Assembly (NCBI GenBank): GCA_031263965.1
Contig: JAISES010000151.1
Span: forward strand, 1-5,728
Source: Prevotella sp.
Lineage (GTDB): Bacteria; Bacteroidota; Bacteroidia; Bacteroidales; Dysgonomonadaceae
DNA: 5,728 nucleotides
Direction: 5' to 3'
In this document: piece by piece, positions 1 to 5,728 of the stretch
Position numbering within the stretch: the first letter of the stretch is position 1
Layout: each line of letters opens with the position of its first letter
Translations under genes and position numbers: made by a program
The notes under the pieces: generated by a model
Seen by the model: only the letters and a program-made list of their open reading frames with translations
What the model was told of the DNA's origin: nothing
Databases searched by the model: none

Positions 1-47
1 AAAATTGCGACAATACAATTTGCAAGAGTTCAATAGTTCTGAAATTA

Positions 48-79
48 TAATCCCGTTATGGAAAACCACAACGGGATTA
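48..79 (-). terminator. Probable transcription terminator hairpin
   Basis: A perfect 10-bp stem, TAATCCCGTT (48-57) with AACGGGATTA (70-79), is extended inside by TGG/CCA after one mismatch, with an AAAA loop. It starts 44 bases past the stop of the sorting-domain gene. The following bases on the minus strand (TAATTTC) are only moderately T-rich, so termination may be imperfect or factor-assisted. It is the best candidate for the end of the operon. Confidence 0.55.
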
Positions 80-123
80 ACTACTTCAAACCTCAAACCT
101 CAATTTTTAATTGAATTTAATTT

Positions 124-1023
124 TTATCTATTCTCACGTATAAGGGTAACAGTTCCTTTAACTGTCTTTGTTGAACCGTCATCCATTTTCAAGATAAGGA
201 TATATATATATGTACCGGGGGGAACCTTGTTTCCACGATAAGTGCCGTCCCAGCCGGATTCGCCGTAATACAGTCTGTTGCCCCAGCGATTGGTTACCTC
301 AAGATGAAACTCCCTGTTTCTGAACTTTTCGCCTCCGAGGAAGACGTCATTGGTGCCGTCGCCGTCGGGAGTAAACACCGTCGGGAACGGTACGCGAACA
401 ACCACGCTTTCTTCCTTGCGAACTATACAGTTATTCTTGTCCGTAGCGATAATGCTTATAAAATCTTCGACGCCGGAGAATGCAAGGGCGCTGAGAGTGA
501 TTTCGTTTTTTGTAGAATCACTGCCACGATAATACTTATTCAAGTTCTTGTTATTCATCATGAACGTATAATAGTTGAACTTATATTCGGAGGTATCGAC
601 GCCGATAGTAATCTGGTCGTCTATACCGTATTCTGCATCCGGATTCCGGACGATATCGGGCGAATAGAATATTTCAAGTTCGGATTTAGGATAAACCCTG
701 ATATTGATACTGTCAGAATAGTCCTGATTACCTTTATGAATAATCACATAGAATGTTGTATCATACGCAGATTCCAAATCCACAATCTTATTGCCGTTGT
801 CGATGCGATCCTTCATTTCGCGGTCGGAATACACATCCATATTAACCCATCCGGTCAGCGACTGGTTATTAATCCAGTCCGACGGATTCTTTGAATGTGT
901 CAGCAACAGATCCGCAATAGTAACCGGTTTGGTAAATTCATGTCTGCCAAACGGATTCATATCCACGCTGCTTCCATAACAGAAGTAATGAGTATTGTCG
1001 AGTTCGCCCGAAACAACCTCCAT
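124..1023 (-). CDS. C-terminal fragment carrying the T9SS type B sorting domain
   Basis: The frame is open from just after the TAG (1119) to TAA 124-126. The first ATG is at 1021-1023 (MEVVSGEL, 299 aa); TTG at 1051-1053 is an alternative start (309 aa). Neither start is followed by a signal peptide, and a T9SS substrate must first cross the inner membrane through Sec, so this piece alone is unlikely to be functional. The 22 codons between the TAG and 1053 still read as good protein (HFYFYFTSLKDYCG and onward), which argues that the true coding region continues upstream. The sorting domain occupies about 124-390. An automatic gene caller would probably annotate this piece as a separate T9SS type B sorting-domain protein. 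Confidence 0.5.
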   Translation of the reverse strand: MEVVSGELDNTHYFCYGSSVDMNPFGRHEFTKPVTIADLLLTHSKNPSDWINNQSLTGWVNMDVYSDREMKDRIDNGNKIVDLESAYDTTFYVIIHKGNQDYSDSINIRVYPKSELEIFYSPDIVRNPDAEYGIDDQITIGVDTSEYKFNYYTFMMNNKNLNKYYRGSDSTKNEITLSALAFSGVEDFISIIATDKNNCIVRKEESVVVRVPFPTVFTPDGDGTNDVFLGGEKFRNREFHLEVTNRWGNRLYYGESGWDGTYRGNKVPPGTYIYILILKMDDGSTKTVKGTVTLIRENR

Positions 1024-1119
1024 ACAGCCCTGCGAACCGATATACAAATTCAATATGAACCGTGTACTCTTACTTATGCCGCAGTAATCCTTCAGCGAGG
1101 TAAAATAAAAATAGAAGTG

Positions 1120-1122
1120 CTA
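1120..1122 (-). other. In-frame TAG inside the sorting-domain gene
   Basis: The plus strand reads cta, giving TAG after GTAGCCGATACGGGGATG (VADTGM). The next codons, CACTTCTATTTTTATTTT, give HFYFYF and lead to Cys126. Aligned with the 661-residue protein, G105-V106-Y107 matches G111-M112-stop113 and C119-G120 matches C126-G127, allowing one gap. A Tyr codon (TAT or TAC) changed to TAG is therefore the simplest origin. Confidence 0.8.
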
Positions 1123-1458
1123 CATCCCCGTATCGGCTACAGAAGGAGGAGGGGTAAAGATATTGCCATCAGTATATTTCCGTTCCTTTACCGAAGCGTT
1201 TATGCTTCCGGTTTTTCCGTCGTATGGAACCCCGTATTCATCGCCCCAGTATCCGTTTTCGGGTGATACATACAAATTTGCCACCTTGAACAAATCTACG
1301 GGCATAACCTTGCGACATGCAAAGAAATACTCTTCTCTGTACACCGTATATACCATGGACTCTATCCCATTCTGCTGTTGCTGTCCATTTACAGCGCCCG
1401 AAAACAGGGAAAACAGAAAGAAAAACGCCAGTCTATATTTATGTATATATGCAATCAT
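1120..1458 (-). CDS. N-terminal fragment (112 aa): signal peptide and first half of a Cys-pair unit
   Basis: This is what is translated if the TAG at 1120-1122 is a true stop. The ATG at 1456-1458 is preceded by an A-rich leader (AAAATAAAAATATT), normal for Bacteroidota. A TTG at 1480-1482 would also be in frame but overlaps the upstream stop and spoils the signal peptide. The mature part is about 87 residues with a single Cys (48), and its partner (126) lies after the stop. The peptide ends at GM, just where the unit's aromatic strand should begin, so it is not a complete domain. I regard it as a fragment of the longer gene rather than a gene of its own. Confidence 0.45.
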   Translation of the reverse strand: MIAYIHKYRLAFFFLFSLFSGAVNGQQQQNGIESMVYTVYREEYFFACRKVMPVDLFKVANLYVSPENGYWGDEYGVPYDGKTGSINASVKERKYTDGNIFTPPPSVADTGM

Positions 1459-1471
1459 AATATTTTTATTT

Positions 1472-3457
1472 TCACTTATCAAATTTTGAATCCTCTTTAA
1501 TATCCCTTGTAACAGTAATTGTTACTTTCATGTCATTCGATACGCAGGAGCTGCCTCCGTTAGCGTAGGGAAGATAGCCAAACGTATATGTTTCACTTTC
1601 GTGGTCTGTATTAAACAGGTCAAAAGCGTTTAATTTCCCGTTCTGTTTAATATTATCCAGAACCTCATCGGAGAGGGTAATCTCTTGTTTGTTGTTGTCC
1701 ATTGCCGACTCAAGCTCAAAATATCCGTCGGGATTGTTATCCACTGCAATACCCAGGATCTGGAACAGATCGACATACTTAGCATAGTCGTCGGTGTAGC
1801 AGATTGTTATATTTCGTATTGTATCCAGGCTGAGACTGTCCACTGTCGAGATATGCAAATTTCCGGTATATAATCCGCAGGCGGAACGTACTTCATACTG
1901 ATACAGCATTTTATAAACCGAGAACTCAGACGTCTGCCATTCTTCGCTGGCTCTAAGCGTATAACTCCCCGGATTGAGGATCGTTCTGCCCGTACTGTCT
2001 TTCCACGTTACCATGCTGGGACTTATTCGAGTGGTATCATTCAAGCTGGGAACATATCGCGACAGATCTATCGTCATGCCGGAAGCAAACTGATCCTTGC
2101 ATATTTTGAGTTCGGCGTTGGCTACCGCAATATCATAAACCTTTAGCTCAAACGTTGTAGATTGAACCTCTGCAAGACACGCGGCGTCAATAGCCGAATT
2201 AACGTCGTAACGGAACTTGTATGGCGAGCCGGTTCTCATCTCCGAAATATCCACCTTGCCGTAAAGCATTTCCTCAAAGTCGTTTGTGACTTCCTGATAC
2301 CAAATACCCGATGTCAGCGGAACTGTAAACCCAAAGACTGACGACAACTCGACCATGCCCGACATCAGATTACGACATACACTCTGGGTTTTATTATCAA
2401 ATACTTTTTTAAACTTCGCTTTGTCAAAATTGAATGTCAGCAAGGTGGAAGTATCGTGATCCATACAGTCTTTATAACTGTATTTGAACACTATACTGTC
2501 ATTTAAAAATGCCATCATTGCAACATAAATTGTTACATCTCCACTCGTTTCGTCAATTGTCACTTCATCGACCCCAGTAAGAGGCGAATATTTTACAGAC
2601 CATCTGCCATTGGGCGCGGACGAACCGAGATACCCAAACAGATTGGTATTCAAATACATTTCAGTTTCCGGAACAAGACTCAGCACATCGGTACAAAACG
2701 ATATGCTCCTGTCAGGTATGACATATTCTTCGTTTTCACGAATCCTTACCGTATGCGTCAGAAATGCCGAATCTTCGGGACAGTAGTACGACGTGTTTTT
2801 CATATCAGAATACTTATTCACAAATGCGCCGGAGCCGTCATTTATGCTATACCGGTAAACATTGTTACCCACATTGCGGAGACCCGCCTTAACAGGCATT
2901 TCCACTTTATTGCCCTCAAGTGTGTAATAGGATACTGTCCATCCCATTTCATCGAGGAAATACTTCGTTTCGGGAGTAATAAAGTCGTTAAAATTAATGT
3001 CTTCCTCTGTTCCAGGGCAAACATTGGTAAGCACGGGGAAACCAGTCAGTTGAGGTACAAGATAGACCCGTACAACAGACTGCTCGCCTCTTGCCATTCC
3101 GCAGAAACCGTCATCAGTAGATACAAAAATATATTCATACACTCCGGCCGGCTTGCCTACCACATTCATAACTCCCTTGGAGGGATTCTGAATAACATCG
3201 TCGGTGTCGGGCAGATTGCTACCATCCTTATGCGTCCCCGGTTTAACCTGTATGAAATAACCGCTACCCATCTGGACAATTGTCTTATAATCAACATTAA
3301 ATGCATCGTATGATATATCTATCGGAAAAGCGACGGAAGTACACACCCACATCTCTTTCTTTATTACAAAGTTATCGTAACTTCCCAATGCTTCCAGCGA
3401 AGCAAACACGGGACACGTAAATAATAGTAACCCAAATATTATAATAAGCCTCTTCAT
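1472..3457 (-). CDS. Exported six-unit Cys-pair beta-repeat protein, 661 aa
   Basis: The start is ATG at 3455-3457 and the stop is TGA at 1472-1474. Residues 1-19 (MKRLIIIFGLLLFTCPVFA) form a Sec signal peptide with a VFA-S cleavage site. The mature chain has exactly 12 cysteines, at 39/119, 147/226, 255/331, 361/427, 453/527 and 553/638, giving six tandem units of about 100 residues. Each unit carries an aromatic strand before the second Cys (GVYEYIFV at 105, SPYKFRY at 411, YTFGYLPY at 624) and a beta strand after it (TTFELKVY at 434, KVTITVT at 644). Disulfide-stapled Ig-like sandwiches are the likely fold; this is inferred from the pattern, not from a domain match. There is no T9SS sorting domain, lipobox or catalytic motif, and the end (RDIKEDSKFDK) is charged. 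The stop lies only 13 bases before the next gene, which encodes a protein with the same kind of unit plus a sorting domain, so the two are probably co-translated partners. Likely a surface adhesin or scaffold subunit. Confidence 0.88.
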   Translation of the reverse strand: MKRLIIIFGLLLFTCPVFASLEALGSYDNFVIKKEMWVCTSVAFPIDISYDAFNVDYKTIVQMGSGYFIQVKPGTHKDGSNLPDTDDVIQNPSKGVMNVVGKPAGVYEYIFVSTDDGFCGMARGEQSVVRVYLVPQLTGFPVLTNVCPGTEEDINFNDFITPETKYFLDEMGWTVSYYTLEGNKVEMPVKAGLRNVGNNVYRYSINDGSGAFVNKYSDMKNTSYYCPEDSAFLTHTVRIRENEEYVIPDRSISFCTDVLSLVPETEMYLNTNLFGYLGSSAPNGRWSVKYSPLTGVDEVTIDETSGDVTIYVAMMAFLNDSIVFKYSYKDCMDHDTSTLLTFNFDKAKFKKVFDNKTQSVCRNLMSGMVELSSVFGFTVPLTSGIWYQEVTNDFEEMLYGKVDISEMRTGSPYKFRYDVNSAIDAACLAEVQSTTFELKVYDIAVANAELKICKDQFASGMTIDLSRYVPSLNDTTRISPSMVTWKDSTGRTILNPGSYTLRASEEWQTSEFSVYKMLYQYEVRSACGLYTGNLHISTVDSLSLDTIRNITICYTDDYAKYVDLFQILGIAVDNNPDGYFELESAMDNNKQEITLSDEVLDNIKQNGKLNAFDLFNTDHESETYTFGYLPYANGGSSCVSNDMKVTITVTRDIKEDSKFDK

Positions 3458-3496
3458 TTATTCAATTATTATCATTTTTTTTACCTTAACGTTCAT
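3458..3496 (-). promoter_or_regulatory. Candidate 12-codon leader ORF abutting the 661-aa gene start
   Basis: ATG at 3494-3496 reads MNVKVKKMIIIE and stops with TAA at 3458-3460, directly joined to the ATG of the 661-residue protein (TAAATG). It resembles the in-frame extension before the lipoprotein start (MILKIKRTIE followed by MKG). It could couple translation, or it could be chance in an A-rich leader. Confidence 0.25.
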
Positions 3497-3518
3497 AAAT
3501 CCGTTTTTTTTTTTATAA

Positions 3519-3561
3519 ACCGAGAAACCATTCCGGTTTTACCCGGAGATGGTTTATTTTT
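3519..3561. repeat. 43-bp hairpin repeat, copy 1 (lipoprotein / 661-aa gene junction)
   Basis: Identical over 43 bases to 3807-3849. It contains a 12-bp stem, 3525-3536 with 3543-3555 (AAACCATTCCGG against CCGGAgATGGTTT, one bulged G), closed by the loop TTTTAC. It begins 7 bases past the lipoprotein stop codon in the minus-strand transcript and ends 61 bases before the next ATG. Weaker similarity continues past position 3561 to about 3574 and takes in the lipoprotein stop codon. On the plus strand the stem is followed by a T-rich tract. Confidence 0.9.
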
Positions 3562-3568
3562 CTTTATT

Positions 3569-3766
3569 CTAATCTTTATTTATTTCCCACATTTTATCAT
3601 TAACGGCAACCGCCTTATTTAATGGCCTGGCAACTTTCTTTATACCATAAAGCTTTTCCTTTTTAACAGTTTGTTCATCATTCGGAGTATAAACAGAATC
3701 ATCGATATTACACGAAATTGTGAATGAACAAACAACCAATAGCATTACAAAATATAAACCTTTCAT
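3569..3766 (-). CDS. Small exported lipoprotein, 65 aa, unknown function
   Basis: The start is ATG at 3764-3766 and the stop is TAG at 3569-3571. The N-terminus, MKGLYFVMLLVVCSFTISC, is a short signal peptide ending in a relaxed lipobox (T-I-S-Cys19). After lipidation the mature protein would be about 47 residues. It starts C-N-I-D-D, with acidic residues at +4 and +5; acidic residues just after the Cys are typical of the surface-export signal described for Bacteroidota lipoproteins, so display on the outer face of the outer membrane is plausible. The rest is charged, with no domain I recognise. An in-frame ATG at 3796 would add ten residues (MILKIKRTIE). I prefer 3766 because it gives a normal signal peptide behind an A-rich leader. 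The gene sits between two large repeat-protein genes and is flanked on both sides by an identical 43-base hairpin repeat. Possible role: membrane anchor or accessory subunit for its neighbours. That is inference from context. Confidence 0.8.
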   Translation of the reverse strand: MKGLYFVMLLVVCSFTISCNIDDSVYTPNDEQTVKKEKLYGIKKVARPLNKAVAVNDKMWEINKD

Positions 3767-3806
3767 TTCAATTGTTCTTTTAATTTTTAATATCATATTT
3801 CTTTTT

Positions 3807-3849
3807 ACCGAGAAACCATTCCGGTTTTACCCGGAGATGGTTTATTTTT
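3807..3849. repeat. 43-bp hairpin repeat, copy 2 (long repeat protein / lipoprotein junction)
   Basis: Identical to 3519-3561, offset 288 bases. The stem is 3813-3824 with 3831-3843, with the same loop and bulge. In the minus-strand transcript it lies 22 bases after the stop of the long repeat protein and 40 bases before the lipoprotein ATG. On the plus strand it is followed by eight Ts (3845-3852). Its position after a stop codon and before a leader matches copy 1. Confidence 0.9.
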
Positions 3850-3871
3850 TTTACTCTAATCCTTTTTTATT

Positions 3872-5728
3872 TTATTGGAGAGTTGTCACAAACTTGAGTG
3901 TAAGTTTCGTACTACTAGATATACCACAAGTCTTTGCATCAGAAAACGCTATTGTAAATTCTAAATCCACTGGATCAGCGTCTTTTTTCTTTGCAATAAA
4001 CTTTGCAATATCCAAAGTACCATTACTTTCAAATCCGTAACTCGAATCCAGAGTAGTACCAGCACCAGCATCAGGTATCTTACCCGTCCATGTAAGTCCG
4101 CTAACTGCAACGCCAAGAACATCATTCAGATTAATTGAAGCAGGCAGTTTTGCAATACAATATTGCACTGTTTTAGATACAGGAGCTTTAACCTGGTTCG
4201 TAATCTTAAGATAGAATACACCTTTTCCACCCGGGCCGCAACCTGCCGGAATTGAATATTTATATTTATAAGTACCCATTGCAATAGTTCCAACCTTAAG
4301 GGTGCTATTATCATTCTCAAGGTGTGGATTATTCGTTTCCGGAGTCCACATTACACTAAGCCCTGCATATAGATTCAAATCAAAATCAGTACTCTGACTC
4401 ACATATGAACTCTTACACAACTGAGCAGTGTAATCTTGTGCAATGGCAGGGTCTTGTATAATAACCACCATAGTTCCCGAATCAGGTACGCCATCCTCAT
4501 TAGTAAGACATGGGAAAGCTCCCGGATCAACCTTCCACAGATAATTATATCCAATATTCGACTTCATAATCCCCAATTGGAGACTATAACCGGATATTTC
4601 ATGCTGTGAAAGATCATTAGGATCAGGAAGATTAGTTTGAACATCTAACGATGATGCTCCCGATGTTGTATTGTATGGAGGGAAGGTAAAAGGAATTTGA
4701 CCAAGATCTCTGTCATACCAATATGAATTGGATACGGTAAGATACGGTTTACCTTTAGGCATGTTAGGATAATTGATTGCAGAATCAAAATACATATTAA
4801 ATATGCTTGCAGGCACAGAATCACGGCAATAAACAATTGTATCTTTACCCCAATTGCCATAAGGTCCGTCATCATACAAATATATGGTATCATTTACAGT
4901 ACCACTACCTTTACCATCATTTCCCTTGGGATCACAAGTTGTATATGAATATACAAATATTTTGTATCCGTTACTTATTTCGTTACTAGACCATCCAGTA
5001 AGACCAATCTTATCAGGAGCGTATTGAGCTCCATAAACATTATGTTTGAAAATTTCATTAGGATTTCTGTTTCCCAAATCACCTTCTAACTGTTCTTTAC
5101 ATAAACCGACACCCGAACTCCCTAATTTAAATATGGAATCAACACGTACAACAATTTTAAAAATAACCGTATCACCACAACTATATTCAGCAGGCTTCGT
5201 ACCTTTAGTTAATAGGATCGAATCAACCAAAGAATATGTTGCAACTGAATCTTTTCTCAGTTTATATTCACCATTCCCTCTATTCTTTGATGCCCACTCG
5301 AATTGTTTGAACCCTGCATTTGTGTACAAATCAAGATACTGTTTAAAAGTCTCATTAAAATTAATTGTAATCTCAGGAGAAGTAGCCCCTGTCTTCTTCT
5401 CAAAACATACTACTGTATCTGTAGGATTAACTATATCGTTGTAATCCGGCAAGATAAATACATATACCCAGTATTTTTGACCTGGATCCAATCCGCACTG
5501 TTCGCTCTTAGCATCATATTGGAAGAGTAATCCTCCAATACCGGAACCAACTGTTTTAAAAGCATTACCGGCACCATCATTTCCATTAGGAACATTAAGG
5601 TCGTAATCGGCAGCTACTACTGAAGCGTCAGTCTTTGCAATCAACTTCCACTCGCCATAACTCGGGTGAAGTTTCCTACCCGACACATCGTATCCTAACT
5701 CAATAGGATATAAAGAATCTGCGCGCGC
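3872..5728 (-). CDS. Secreted Cys-pair beta-repeat protein (adhesin-like), 5' end outside window
   Basis: The frame is open from the right edge to a TAA at 3872-3874, giving 618 visible residues beginning ARADSLYPIELG. The GTG at 5684-5686 is only an internal codon, because the frame stays open upstream of it. In visible numbering, cysteines lie at 78, 108/184, 210/265, 301/407, 438/497 and 524/601: one half unit and five paired units. Most second cysteines follow an aromatic strand, for example GTYKYKYSIPAGC near residue 485, and precede a beta strand such as KGVFYLKI. This is the look of Ig-like repeats in Bacteroidota surface proteins. Glycine/aspartate loops (GNDGAGN, GNDGKGSG) recur. There is no T9SS sorting domain at the C-terminus, which ends in a strand (KLTLKFVTTLQ), and no enzyme motif. 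A signal peptide, if present, lies beyond the window; the lone Cys78 implies that a partner may too. It is the first visible gene of the apparent operon, and its GC content is lower than that of the genes after it. Surface or extracellular location and binding role are inferred. Confidence 0.85.
   Translation of the reverse strand, partial: ARADSLYPIELGYDVSGRKLHPSYGEWKLIAKTDASVVAADYDLNVPNGNDGAGNAFKTVGSGIGGLLFQYDAKSEQCGLDPGQKYWVYVFILPDYNDIVNPTDTVVCFEKKTGATSPEITINFNETFKQYLDLYTNAGFKQFEWASKNRGNGEYKLRKDSVATYSLVDSILLTKGTKPAEYSCGDTVIFKIVVRVDSIFKLGSSGVGLCKEQLEGDLGNRNPNEIFKHNVYGAQYAPDKIGLTGWSSNEISNGYKIFVYSYTTCDPKGNDGKGSGTVNDTIYLYDDGPYGNWGKDTIVYCRDSVPASIFNMYFDSAINYPNMPKGKPYLTVSNSYWYDRDLGQIPFTFPPYNTTSGASSLDVQTNLPDPNDLSQHEISGYSLQLGIMKSNIGYNYLWKVDPGAFPCLTNEDGVPDSGTMVVIIQDPAIAQDYTAQLCKSSYVSQSTDFDLNLYAGLSVMWTPETNNPHLENDNSTLKVGTIAMGTYKYKYSIPAGCGPGGKGVFYLKITNQVKAPVSKTVQYCIAKLPASINLNDVLGVAVSGLTWTGKIPDAGAGTTLDSSYGFESNGTLDIAKFIAKKKDADPVDLEFTIAFSDAKTCGISSSTKLTLKFVTTLQ

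Larger units (their letters stand above)
124..1458 (-). pseudogene. T9SS type B sorting-domain surface protein, interrupted by in-frame TAG at codon 113
   Basis: Read through one TAG, this is a single 444-codon frame from ATG 1456-1458 to TAA 124-126. Residues 1-25 (MIAYIHKYRLAFFFLFSLFSGAVNG) are a signal peptide followed by QQQQNG. A first Cys-pair unit spans Cys48 to Cys126, and less regular beta-rich units follow to about residue 356. Residues 357-444 are a textbook type B sorting domain (CHU_C / TIGR04131-like): VFTPDGDGTNDVF at 361, TNRWGNRLYY at 389, GWDGTYRG at 402, PPGTYIYIL at 413, KGTVTLIR at 434. This domain directs secretion through the T9SS and attachment to the cell surface. The stop falls inside the first unit, and no other stop or frameshift occurs in the remaining 331 codons. 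As read, the signal peptide and the sorting domain are on separate pieces, so the product should not be exported. Alternatives are a sequencing error, leaky readthrough, or a recent nonsense mutation. The gene starts 13 bases after its neighbour's stop. Confidence 0.8.

Noticed and set aside
87..103. Short tandem repeat of CAAACCT downstream of the operon
   Set aside because: Only about two copies of a 7-base unit; too short to mean anything on its own.
304..894. 196-codon open frame on the plus strand, opposite the sorting-domain gene
   Set aside because: The opposite strand encodes an unmistakable T9SS sorting domain there. The plus frame has no recognisable domain and is a shadow of the real gene.
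1120..1131. Programmed stop-codon readthrough signal (UAG-CAR-YYA type)
   Set aside because: The bases after the TAG are CACTTC, which miss the motif at two positions. Readthrough remains possible but is not shown by the context.
2753..3313. 186-codon open frame on the plus strand, opposite the 661-residue gene
   Set aside because: It lies wholly within a minus-strand gene with a signal peptide and regular Cys pairs, and its own product has no coherent features.
3458..3568. Internal Bacteroidota-type promoter (TAnnTTTG) in the leader of the 661-residue gene
   Set aside because: No match to the -7 element was found on the minus strand in this spacer or in 3767-3871, and AT-rich stretches alone are not enough.
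3519..3849. Integron-like cassette (attC sites flanking the lipoprotein gene)
   Set aside because: The hairpins lack the RYYYAAC and GTTRRRY core pairs of attC sites, and no integrase is in the window. The cassette look comes only from the two repeats.
3519..3849. Miniature inverted-repeat transposon or insertion sequence
   Set aside because: There are no terminal inverted repeats flanking a unit, no target-site duplications and no transposase; each copy is just one short palindrome.

Overview
The window reads as a Bacteroidota chromosome, probably Bacteroidales-like. The clearest sign is a canonical type B C-terminal sorting domain of the type IX secretion system (T9SS; CHU_C / gliding-motility-associated family) at the end of the last gene. 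Also consistent are the A-rich translation leaders with no Shine-Dalgarno sequence and the lipoprotein signal of the small gene. No species can be named from this sequence alone.

All supported genes lie on the minus strand and read from the right edge to the left. They look like one operon. In order of transcription: (1) 5728-3872, a long secreted-type repeat protein whose 5' end lies outside the window; (2) 3766-3569, a 65-residue lipoprotein; (3) 3457-1472, a 661-residue exported repeat protein with a signal peptide; (4) 1458-124, a 444-codon gene with a signal peptide at one end and the T9SS sorting domain at the other, interrupted at codon 113 by an in-frame TAG. A hairpin at 48-79 probably ends the transcript. 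No promoter is evident, so it probably lies beyond position 5728. There are no RNA genes, insertion sequences or CRISPR arrays, and no gene-free stretch longer than about 125 bases.

The three large proteins share one architecture: tandem beta-rich units of about 70-110 residues. Each unit has one Cys near its start, then an aromatic strand (pattern G-x-Y-x-[YF]-x-[YF]), then a second Cys and a closing strand. The 661-residue protein has exactly 12 mature cysteines forming six such pairs. The upstream protein shows five pairs plus one half. The last gene has one clear pair, less regular units, and the only sorting domain. This suggests a split surface adhesin or multi-subunit cell-surface assembly, with one subunit carrying the T9SS address and a small lipoprotein as possible anchor. 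That role is inference.

Two features stand out. The TAG falls inside a Cys-pair unit, at a position where a neighbouring protein has Tyr, so it looks like a nonsense mutation or sequence error rather than a true gene end. In addition, a 43-base hairpin repeat, identical in two copies, brackets the lipoprotein gene like a cassette.
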